Below, in pieces: positions 49,604-59,317 of a stretch of 64,000 bases of DNA. Position numbers and translations under genes: made by a program. Every line of letters begins with the position of its first letter. Within the stretch, counting starts at the first letter, position 1. Source of the stretch: Rutidosis leptorrhynchoides (taxonomy: Eukaryota > Streptophyta > Magnoliopsida > Asterales > Asteraceae); NCBI RefSeq assembly GCF_046630445.1, contig NC_092336.1:203703001-203767000 (forward strand), given 5' to 3'. The notes under the pieces were generated by a model that did not search any database, was not told where the DNA came from, and saw only the letters and a list, made by a program, of their open reading frames with translations.

Positions 49604-51232
49604 TTGAATTACACTACCATCGAAAAAGAGCTCCTTGCGGTGGTCTTTTCGTTTAATAAGTTCCGGTCCTACTTAGTTTTGTCTAAGACTATTGTTTTTA
49701 CGGACCATTCGGCTTTAAAGTACCTATTCTCAAAACCGGATGCTAAACCTCGACTGCTTAGATGGATCTTGCTTTTGCAAGAATTCGATATCGAGATCCG
49801 GGATAAGAAAGGTGCTGAAAATCTTGCGGCCGACTATTTGTCTAGACTCGAGAATCCAAATCTCGATGTCCTTCATGAGTCGAGTATCTATGATGATTTT
49901 CCCGACGAGTATCTCATGAATGTGGACAAAGTGGGCGAGCCATGGTATGTGAATATTGCTAACTACGTTGTTGGGAGATTCCTAGAGAAAGGATGGTCAC
50001 ATTACAAGCGGAAGAAATTATTTAGTGACCTCAAGTACTATTTCTGGGAGGATCCTTATCTTTTTAGGCGATGTTCCGATGGGATGATTCGCCGATGCGT
50101 TTCCGGAGATGAGTGCACGCGCATTCTGATCCAATGCCATCATGGACCTACGGGTGGGCATTATGGTCCCCAAGTTACGGGGCGAAAAGTCTATGAGGCC
50201 GGTTTCTATTGGCCTACTATCTTCAAGGATGCCCACCAAATATGTCAATCGTGTGATTCATGTCAACTGGCGGGTCAAATCACCCAACGACATGAAATGC
50301 CTCAAAATGTTATCCAAGTTTGCGAGGTTTTTGATATATGGGGGATTGACTTCATGGGCCCGTTTTCAAAATATAATAATAAGCTCTACATTCTCGTTGC
50401 CATCGATTATGTTTCGAAATGGGTCGAAGCACAAGCTTTGCCCACTAATGATGCACGGGTTGTAGTTTCGTTCCTTAAACAACTCTTTTCTCGATTTGGT
50501 GCCCCAAAAGCTTTAATTAGTGATCGGGGAACTCATTTTTGTAACGCCCAACTTGAAAAGGTGTTGAAACGATATGGGGTGACTCATAAAGTTTCGACAT
50601 CCTACCATCCTCAAACCAATGGGCAAGTCGAAAACACCAACCGGACTTTAAAGAGAATTCTTGAAAAAACAATTGGTTCTAATTCTAATGAGTGGTCGTT
50701 TAAGCTTGATGATGCCTTATGGGCATTTAGAACGGCGTACAAAACGCCAACCGGAACCACTCTTTTTCGGTTACTTTATGGTAAAGCATGTCATCTCCCG
50801 GTGGAGATTGAACACAAAGCTTTTTGGGCTCTCAAAACGAGCAATCTTGATCTTAAGGAGGCGGGATGCCTTCGTTTGAGCCAATTAAATGAGTTAGAGG
50901 AATTGAGGCTCGATGCTTATGAAAATTCATTGATTAGTAAGGAGAGGACGAAGAAGTGGCACGATAGTCGTTTAAAAGATCCTAAGGAATTTAAGGAAAG
51001 GGATCGTGTGCTTTGTTTCAATTCACGGTTTCGTTTGTTTTCCGGAAAGTTAAAGTCTAAGTGGTCGGGACCATTTATTATTCGTAAGGTTTATCCCCAT
51101 GGGGCGGTTGATTTAGTTAATTCGAAGGGGGAAGAGTTTAAGGTGAACGGCCATCGGATCAAACATTATGTCGATGGACCGCAAGAGGTGGACGATGAGA
51201 TTAAACTCATCTTTACCTCTAACGACGCGTGA
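49604..51232 (+). CDS. Athila RNase H and integrase (right copy), open frame
   Basis: 542 codons without a break. RNase H motifs ([24 protein letters not shown]) lead into the integrase zinc domain ([19 protein letters not shown]). The core keeps the catalytic set: Asp in GIDFMGPF, Asp in ISDRGTHF and Glu in QVENTNR. The C-terminal part has [19 protein letters not shown]. There is no ATG at the start because the domain is part of a polyprotein, and a TAG at 49589-49591 now separates it from RT. This is the best preserved enzyme of the pair. Confidence 0.85.
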   Translation: MNYTTIEKELLAVVFSFNKFRSYLVLSKTIVFTDHSALKYLFSKPDAKPRLLRWILLLQEFDIEIRDKKGAENLAADYLSRLENPNLDVLHESSIYDDFPDEYLMNVDKVGEPWYVNIANYVVGRFLEKGWSHYKRKKLFSDLKYYFWEDPYLFRRCSDGMIRRCVSGDECTRILIQCHHGPTGGHYGPQVTGRKVYEAGFYWPTIFKDAHQICQSCDSCQLAGQITQRHEMPQNVIQVCEVFDIWGIDFMGPFSKYNNKLYILVAIDYVSKWVEAQALPTNDARVVVSFLKQLFSRFGAPKALISDRGTHFCNAQLEKVLKRYGVTHKVSTSYHPQTNGQVENTNRTLKRILEKTIGSNSNEWSFKLDDALWAFRTAYKTPTGTTLFRLLYGKACHLPVEIEHKAFWALKTSNLDLKEAGCLRLSQLNELEELRLDAYENSLISKERTKKWHDSRLKDPKEFKERDRVLCFNSRFRLFSGKLKSKWSGPFIIRKVYPHGAVDLVNSKGEEFKVNGHRIKHYVDGPQEVDDEIKLIFTSNDA

Positions 51233-51410
51233 AAATCGTGATTATAATCTTTGTTGTAGAGTTTGTATAATATTTTTGTAGTTTTGTATATTTCATGCTT
51301 GAAGCAGGTACAATATGATCATTGGTTAAGACATTGGATTCGGGAAATTGTGTTTTTGTTTGAAAAAAAGTTAAAAATTTTAAGGGAAAATCCGCCTGTT
51401 TTTGGAGAGC

Positions 51411-51557
51411 CCACGGCGCGGGTTAACTCATGTTTTGCAGGTCGAGGGTTTTAAATATTTCAGGGGATTTTGGTGTTTTAAGCCGCGGCGCGGCTGGTTG
51501 GCCCGCGGCGCGGCCCGTGACTGAAGGAAATTCCTAACTCGTTTTTTTTATAAAAGG
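51411..51557 (+). promoter_or_regulatory. Candidate internal promoter before the env-position ORF
   Basis: CG-rich palindromes (CACGGCGCGGGTT at 51412-51424; GCCGCGGCGCGGC and GCCCGCGGCGCGGCC at 51482-51515) lie about 32 bp upstream of TTATAAAAGG (51548-51557). The same order and spacing occur in the LTR promoter. A short leader with an ATG and splice donor follows. Confidence 0.45.
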
Positions 51558-51733
51558 AAACGGGTCAAACCTGACCCAATGGCTATACCCGACGGGAATT
51601 TAGGTTATTTAGGGTTATTTGCTGTTTGAAAAACACACTTATCTTTTCTTATTCAAGCACGATTCAAAAACCTCTCAAACCCTAATCTTTAATCTTAAAT
51701 TTTGCTTAAATTTCTTCATCAAATCTCTAATCT

Positions 51734-53993
51734 ATGGCATCAAAGGTCCGATTTTGACTTTCTTTATCTTGTTCTTGCCTAATTGCATGCTTATTTGTTG
51801 TTTAAATTCGGATTAGGTTGAGAATTAGTGTGGGGTTGTTAATTTTGGTCTTGAATGCTTAAATTAATCATGGGTATTTGTTGAATATGATTAGTATGTA
51901 TGAAATTCATAATCTTTTTGTGTTTTTGATGCATATCTTTGATTCTAGGGTTCATGGTTTATTTGATTTCGAATTAGAGATAAGTAATTGGGAAAAATTG
52001 GTTATGGGTCTTGTTAATTATGGTTTGACTTGAATGATAAGTGTGGGGTGTGTCAATTTGGCCGGGTTATTAGGGTTCTAGTCTTAATTGAATGGTTTTC
52101 TTAGAATTAATTTGCTTTTATATGATATAGATACCATGATATTGATGCTATGATGACTTGGTGCTAGCTTGTTTGTTGAATTTTGGATTGAATTGCTAAA
52201 TTTGGAGTTAAAATTATCTTTCCACTTAATGTGAATTGCATCAAACATCTTAAGTGTGTGTTGAGTTGTTACTAATGATGGATTATTGTTCGAGTACTTG
52301 GAAAAGATGATTTGTTATGGGTGATACTTTGTGATCTTAATGTTGGTCATAATTGATTAATGTTTGTGGAAGTTTGTTGATCAAGGTTGACTTATGCTTG
52401 AAATGTGGATTGTTTTGAATATGAGCAGGGACTAATCTTTAATGCTAATGACAATGTTTGCTTTTGTGTTTTGTTTGTTTGGTGTTTGTTAATACAGAAG
52501 CAAAGAATCTCAAATGCTCAAAGGGAGGAAGAAAGACTTTTGAAAATTCAACCAATCCTGAAAATTGGTTACAAGCGTTAAGGGATGATGAAGAGTATGC
52601 CGTAAGGTTTGGATATATTAGAAGGCGTCTCATCACCGGTACTTGGTATTTAGACTGGGCCCCGCTAGAACAAGCGGGAAGACATTTGAGAACTCATCTC
52701 CAAGAGGTGCTTACATGCGTAAAACAGCCGGGGAACCATTTCATTCACGCATGGGAGCAAGCTTTTATGTGTACGGATGTTATTTATGATGAATTGGTGT
52801 GGGAATTCTTTTCCACATTGACTTTTAATCCACGTCGTGTAGTTTCGGATACGAGTTTCTTACAATTTCGCTTAGGAGGGATGGATAGGGAGATGAGTAG
52901 GTTTGATCTTTGTCAAGCATTAAATTTGTACCCCGACATGGATGATTTTATTTTAGAACAGTATTTGGGAGAAACTAAATTTTATGGTGCCAAGTTCTTT
53001 AATGCTCAACAATATTGGTATCAGCTGAGTAGGAAGAACCCATTTGTGTCTAGTGAATCAAAGGGGTCGGATATTCGTGACAAAGATGCTAGATTGATTC
53101 AGAGATTATTGGGTTGCACATTTTGTGCACGAGTAAATGGGTATGATAAAGTGACGAATCATGATTTGTGGTCCATTTATATGATTATGCATGGACAGTT
53201 TGCTGACTTGGCTAATCTTGTGGGTGAGTATTTGCGTAAGCATGCGATGGAGAAACAAAAGGCAAAACCACTTTTGGGTGATCATTATGTTACTAAAATT
53301 GCTCGGTTTTTCAATATTAACTTCACTCGTACACCGGCTCGTGAGTCAATGAAACCATTCGGGGTTCAATTTTATATTAATGCACAAATTTTGATGTGGA
53401 ACTCGAATCAGTCTATGTTAGTCAAATATGTTGAGCCGTCTCAACAAGGTGGGGCGAGTGGTAGTGGTGCGCGACATGATGATGATGATGAGGAAGTCGC
53501 GACTCGCATCCACGAGTGTTTTTGTTCCGAGTCAGAGGAGCATTATGGTTCGGGTAGTGATCAGCCTTGGGGTGTTTCAGAGACAGTTTGAAATGATTTG
53601 GTTTCGAGGGTTGATAATGTTCAAATCGATGTGTCAGATAGATTTAATGATTTTCGGGAAGAACAACGGCCGCATAATGACCGTATGTGGGAAAGTCAGC
53701 AGCAGGTCGATGAGAGGTCGGTCGAGTCCTTACATGACCAGCAATGGATTGCTTATGGGAACGATTGGTAAAGGCACAATGCTCGTCTTTTCTACTTCAA
53801 CTCGGATCATTATTATGGTACTACTGCTCAGACACCCGTGTATTATCGTAGTCCAGTTTGGCCACGAGTGCAAGCCTCGATTTATAGTGAGCATGAAAGG
53901 TTGGAAGATGCGCGTCAGAGGTTTCAGCAGCAGTATCCGTACGGCAATTGGCCGTATGATGTTTTCAGTGAGGAGGGCCTGCAAGCCCAATGA
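51734..53993 (+). pseudogene. Athila env-position ORF (ATHILA ORF-1 family type), right copy
   Basis: A 12-base first exon (ATGGCATCAAAG, 51734-51745) followed by GTCCG and an intron to the acceptor at 52497 would join a long second exon. The main open stretch runs to 53591. It includes FGYIRRRLITGTWYLDWAP, YDELVWEFFSTL, FRLGGMDREMS and RVNGYDKVTNHDLW, which I associate with the plant-specific ORF downstream of integrase in Athila. A frame slip lies near 52540, and stops are at 53589 and 53769. An Asp/Glu and Ser/Gly-rich linker precedes a Gln-rich C terminus. The function of this family is not established; an envelope role is only positional. Confidence 0.65.
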
Positions 53994-56220
53994 TCATGTT
54001 GTATTTTGTTTGCAAACTTTTCATTTGGTCTGTACTTGAATAATTATATTCTCTGATTGTGTACTTTGAAACTTATTTGAGGGACAAGGCGTTTCGGCAT
54101 CGGGTGGTGCCACCTTGTCCTGTTTATGTAGTTTTCTTTTGTTTTTATTTTTCTTAGGTTTGTTGGTGAAACGATTTTCAAGTCTGGCATTAAGTTCAGC
54201 AAAACCGCATGAGTGATGATATTGGTGTAAGGATCGGGAATGGACAATGTTCTTATGCTGGCAGTCAGTTCAGCGCCATCTGTCACTGTCATTCCACGAT
54301 CAGTGGTTAACTCGATAAGTTTTTTATTTTTCTTACCCTTTCGATTTTTTATCTAATTTTTATTTCAAGTGATGGGGACATTACTCGATCTCAAGTGTGG
54401 GGTGAGGATGTAAAATCTCTCGGGTTGGTTGTTAATGAAATCATCATATTAGTTTTGATCTTAAAAGACTTGATGTTTCACGGGTTTTAGTCGTAAAAAA
54501 AATTGAAAAATTTAGGGGAAAATAAAAAAAAAGAGAAAAGTTAGAGAAAAAGAAAAAAAAAATAGAAAACCAATTGAAAATTCGGCCAAAACTATTGTTT
54601 ATGATATGGCTTGGTATTTTATGGCATATTTCGTGATTTCAAAGAAGCCAAAATTGTCCCACATGTTCATTATCTTGGACATGAAATCCTACGAGTTCGG
54701 GGAACTCAATAGTAGGTCACCTGTACCAAACGGGTGTAAACCGTGAGAGAGTGGTGATTGCATAGCGTGATTGTGACCGAATCACGTGCCAGATCAAAAA
54801 CTTTTGGTTACTTGGTATAGCAGACTTCCGAAACTATATCATTTTATTATTACATCATTTAATGGTGTGATACTGTGGGAAGAGGAGCCTAGAGCTTCAC
54901 CAGTGTTGTCCTTTTTAGGAACAATAGCTACGTGCTTGTGTTTGCTTAGACAACACAACCCATAGCCAAAAGCTATGGCACCCAAAGGTTTTTGGGATTT
55001 AAACCGAATGTCAATTGAAATAGATTGACATTCCCGAGTGAGTCAGATCCACTCATTAAGAAAGTAAAGTCTTCCGACCGTTTCACTTGGTACGTATACC
55101 TCTTAAGCTGTACCATTTCATTACCCATCATTTCACGATGAGGTACTGTTAGAGGTGAAAGTCTTGAACTTTCGAAACATGTTCATTATTTTGAATGTGA
55201 AATCCTACATGAACATTAAATTTCATACGTAGGTCACTTGCACCAAGGCGAGTATCAACCGTATGAACGGTGATAGTAGCGTGTGGTCGAAACCGGGCCA
55301 TGCACTAGATCGAAAACTTTAACAGGGTGATCCTCATTGTTTCTCTTAACAAGGACAATGTTGCGTCCAACCACTTAATTTAACCACACAGGATGTATCC
55401 ATTCCATCCTAAAGGGAGTCAAGTCTCCGGAACGACACACTTGCTGATTTGTTTCAAAAGTTGTAGTCCAGACCAGTTGTAGGGTGACGAAAAATTTGAA
55501 AAGTCATTGCTAAAATCGACTGGAAATCTACCAGGCCTCAACGTCAAACAGGGAAACTGGTAGTCAAAGCTTATCTCAATGATGGAGATTTACTAGCCAA
55601 ATGGGAAGCGCACCATGATACACAAAAATGTCAGTGATTGATCAGATTCCCAGTGAATAACCTCTGGAAAGGTAAGATATCAGCTTTTAAGCCTGATGAA
55701 CCTCAATCTTTATGGTTGACTTAACGGATTAGATGATTACCTCATAATTATCGATGATATTCGGACGTAATGTGGTATCCTCCTAAGCTACGTTATTTTC
55801 TTACCACCATCTCGCGATGTTAGATACTGTGGGAGGCATTGGCTTGATCAATCTTGGGGTAGCCCGTAGAGTTCTTTGGTTCGAAGGTTTCACTTTCTCG
55901 GCTCATGGTTTCCACTTGTATCCACGTTCTATATTTGAAGACATTATCAGGTTCGGGATTCTCTACATTTATTTGGATTACATATTTGGTGCACGTTGTT
56001 CGGGTTAGTATTATTATTGTGCCGATATTCTATTTGGGGATGTTGGAGATTTTGGGATTACAAGTGGAAGCCACATTGTTGATATGTTCTCTTAAAACCG
56101 TACCCATGCTAGTTTCTCTTTTGGTTTATATTCATTGGCTCTACTTACACTTATGAAGACGTTACCATTTAGTAGAAGATTATCTTCAAGTCGACTTTGC
56201 TTGAGGACAAGCAAGACTCT
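53994..56220. other. Non-coding 3' region of the right Athila copy
   Basis: About 2.2 kb without protein signal, matching 35988-38217 in reverse. It includes A-rich purine runs near 54500-54565 and the TTGAGGACAAGCAAGACTC box at 56201-56219. Confidence 0.6.
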
Positions 56221-56229
56221 AGTGTGGGG
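56221..56229 (+). other. Polypurine tract, right Athila copy
   Basis: AGTGTGGGG directly before the LTR start TGATTTG; identical in the left copy. Confidence 0.65.
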
Positions 56230-56491
56230 TGATTTGATATTGCGCATTTCTCATATATTTATCATGGCAATATCCGTCATTTTTAGTCCATTCGGATACG
56301 GTTTTGGTCTTTATTCGCGATAATTGGGAAGATTATGACTTGAGAGTCGAGAAGATCTTTTGTATGCCTTTTTGATTCTTTTGAAGTATGTTATATGTTA
56401 TTGTATCAGAGTTGCCTTAATATGATGAAGCAAATTGGGTTTGGGCACTTTTATGGTGAAAAAATGAAGAGGAATTCTTGGCTGTATTAAG

Positions 56492-56626
56492 CCCCGGCAG
56501 CGGCGCCAAAAACTTGATGTGTAAAATCACGTCTATAATTTATATAATGGGAAATACCGGTTAAAAGGATTACTACACACTGACGGGCAGTGTAACCGAT
56601 CGTGCAATAGTATAAAGTTGATAAAT
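56492..56626 (-). repeat. Inverted copy of the U5 end and primer-binding site inside U3
   Basis: CCCCGGCAGCGGCGCCA (56492-56508) is the reverse complement of the primer site, joined to TGATGTGTAAAATC and about 110 further bases that are the reverse complement of the LTR end (about 58038-58148). The left copy has about 170 bp of unrelated promoter sequence in the same place. Confidence 0.8.
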
Positions 56627-56790
56627 TCGTCAATCGTTCAAGATCAAGATTTCAATTAGGTTTAACTCTTATCAACAATAATGAATTATCTTAATTGTTT
56701 GTTTTTGATTTCTATTGTTGCCATGGTTATTGGCTAAGTTATTTAATGTTTGTCTAGACTTATAAACCTATGTGTTGGATGCTACTTATC

Positions 56791-57340
56791 TAGGGATGGC
56801 GCCCGCGGGTAACGGGCACGGGTTCTATATACCCGCGACCCGCCCGTCGGGTTTCTTTTTTGCACGTTGAGACCCGTTACCCGCCCACGGGTAAAACCTT
56901 TTCGCCCATGCCCGTGACCCGCTGATACCCGTGACCCGCGGGTAATATTAATATACAACTTTTTATTAGAAAATTCAAATAATTTTGTTAATTATAAAAT
57001 CATATGTACAAGCTATATGTATAATGACGTAAAAATTAACTTTTTTACTTGTATATAATATTATATATTTAATCATTATTCAAATACTAGTAATGTAACT
57101 TTTAAATTTAATCAAAATTGTAAGTATTAATTAGTGGATATTAAGAAAAGTCTCATGTATTCACGGGTCGGGTTTTACCCGCAACGGTTAGTATATACCC
57201 GCGACCCGCCCGTGACCCGTCGGCGGGTATAAATTTTTACCCGTACCCGTGCCCGCAGGTAAGATTTAATGATTTTACCCACCCATCGCGGATCGGGTAC
57301 CCGCGGGTCACGGGTTTTTTCTCGCCCATTGCCATCCCTA
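56791..57340. mobile_element. hAT-type MITE
   Basis: TAGGGATGGC at the left end and GCCATCCCTA at the right end are perfect inverted repeats. The duplicated target ACTTATC flanks it (56784-56790, 57341-57347). The left Athila copy has the site empty. The interior is full of ACCCGCGGGT and related CG-rich words in both orientations and has no ORF. The ends and composition are those of small non-autonomous hAT elements; the 7 bp duplication is one short of the usual 8. Confidence 0.85.
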
Positions 57341-57751
57341 ACTTATCAATTATTCGTTTAATTTATGATGATTTGAGGTTTGAATTAAAGAACGATTCTT
57401 ATTAAAGCTAGACTTTTCGATTCAATTGGTTGTGTACTTGTTTGATAGAACGAGAGTTCATTAATTTAATACAATAATTTACAATTGGTTTGTCTTAATT
57501 GATTGTTTGCTTACTCGGAGACGAGAGTAAATTGAATTCAAAAGGCTAGACGAAATAGGGGTGAATTATACGCAACGAGAGTTGGTGTGATTGTGATTCG
57601 AGTCTTCATATCAGTCGAAATATTTGGTCACAATTAGGAGGTCTTAGGCTACGGGGAATTCCGTGTCGTGTAATCTTAATTGATGTGTTTGCGCTGGGAA
57701 ATTCCAGGTGAAACGACTAGATAATTCACATAAGTTAGATAATAACTGGGA

Positions 57752-59317
57752 CTTAATCTAAACGCATCGAATACTAGGTGTAAAAGGTCTAGACAAGCAT
57801 TCGTTCTCCTATTTGTTTACAACTATCTTATTTTTACTCGTTTGTTTGCTTTAAAGCTTAAACTTAAAAATCCAAAAATATTGTCTTTTACTTTTGATCT
57901 ATCCTTGATTTGGCTAATCGTTAAATAGCCACAAACAAATTATCTCGTACTTTAAATTTCCATAGATTAACTTAGTTTATTTCATTAGTTGCAATCTTAA
58001 TTTTTTACGTGTGAACTGTGTTTGGAACGATCTTGGATTTACCAACTTTATACTATTGCACGATCCGGTACACTGCCCGTTAGTGTGTAGTAATCCTTTT
58101 AACCGGTATTTCCCATTATATAAATTATAGACGCGATTTTACACATCAGTATCATATAATATGCAGTTTGGACGATTTCAACTGCTTCATTTTGACAAAT
58201 TTTACAAAATTCAGAGTAGTGTTCGATAAATAAATGAAGAAGAGAAGTTAAGAACATATATAAACCTCGTATACAAACCTCATCTGAAGTAGCAGGAGCA
58301 CCATATTTGTAGCTTTAGTAGTTGGCGTAATTCTATTTGCAGGTAGCCTCTCACTTTTCACCATTGCCACTGCATACTGTTAAAACCCCTTCTCAGAAGT
58401 AGAAAGAAACTAAATTAAAGAAAATGTAATGAATCTAACTCATGTCTTGACTACATAACCGTTATGATACATGTGTACTTTAAGTCACATAACCGTTAAC
58501 CAAAAAAAGGGGGAAATGGAAATACCCTATTTTTTTCTTAATCTAAACGCATCCAATACTAGGTGTAAAAGGTCTAGACAAGCATTCGTTCTCCTATTTG
58601 TTTACAACTATCTTATTTTTACTCGTTTGTTTGCTTTAAAGCTTAAACTTAAAAACCCAAAAATATTGTCTTTTACTTTTGATCTATCCTTGATTTGGCT
58701 AATCGTTAAATAGCCACAAACAAATTATCTCGTACTTTAAATTTCCATAGATTAACTTAGTTTATTTCATTAGTTGCAATCTTAATTTTTTATGTGTGAA
58801 CTGTCCGTGGAACGATCTTGGATTTACCAACTTTATACTATTGCACGATCGGGTACACTGCCCGTTAGTGTGTAGTAATCCTTTTAACCGGTATTTCCCA
58901 TTATATAAATTATAGACGCGATTTTACACATCAGTGAGTATCATATAATATGCAGTTTGGACGATTTCAACTGCTTCATTTTGACAAATTTTACGAAATT
59001 CAGAGTGTTCGATAAATAAATGAAGAAGAGAAGTTAAGAACATATATAAACCTCGTATACAAACCTCATCTGAAGTAGCAGGAGCACCATATTTGTAGCT
59101 TTAGTAGTTGGCGTAATTCTATTTGCAGGTAGCCTCTCACTTTTCACCATTGCCACTGCATACTGTTAAAACCCCTTCTCAGAAGTAGAAAGAAACTAAA
59201 TTAAAAAAAATGTAATGAATCTAACTCATGTCTTGACTACATAACCGTTATGATACATCTATACTTCACATAACCGTTAACCAAAAAAAGGGGGAAATGG
59301 AAATACCCTATTTTTTT
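57752..59317. repeat. Tandem duplication, unit about 785 bp
   Basis: 57752-58536 and 58537-59317 are direct copies with few changes. Each unit holds the last 400 bp of the Athila LTR plus 390 bp of flanking DNA. The flank contains an exon-like stretch on the minus strand (plus about 58306-58379) reading AMVKSERLPANRITPTT between AG and GT-like sites. I do not recognise it. Confidence 0.85.

Larger units (their letters stand above)
45541..58148 (+). mobile_element. Athila-like gypsy retrotransposon, right copy, 5' LTR missing
   Basis: Begins abruptly with its primer-binding site next to the gag end of the left copy; only about 15 bases precede the primer site. The order is gag, protease, RT, RNase H/integrase, internal promoter region, env-position ORF, non-coding 3' region, polypurine tract and 3' LTR. 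All enzymes but integrase are broken by stops or frameshifts. Its integrase keeps the catalytic triad. With the left copy it forms a head-to-head inverted repeat. Confidence 0.9.
56230..58148 (+). repeat. 3' LTR of the right Athila copy, with two insertions
   Basis: It starts TGATTTGATATTGCGC and ends GATTTTACACATCA, so the ends pair as TGAT/ATCA. Compared with the left copy, the stretch holding CG palindromes and TATA is replaced by an inverted U5/PBS copy (56492-56626), and a 550 bp MITE lies at 56791-57340. U5 carries GGTACACTGCCCG near 58067. The part from 57752 on is repeated downstream. Confidence 0.8.
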
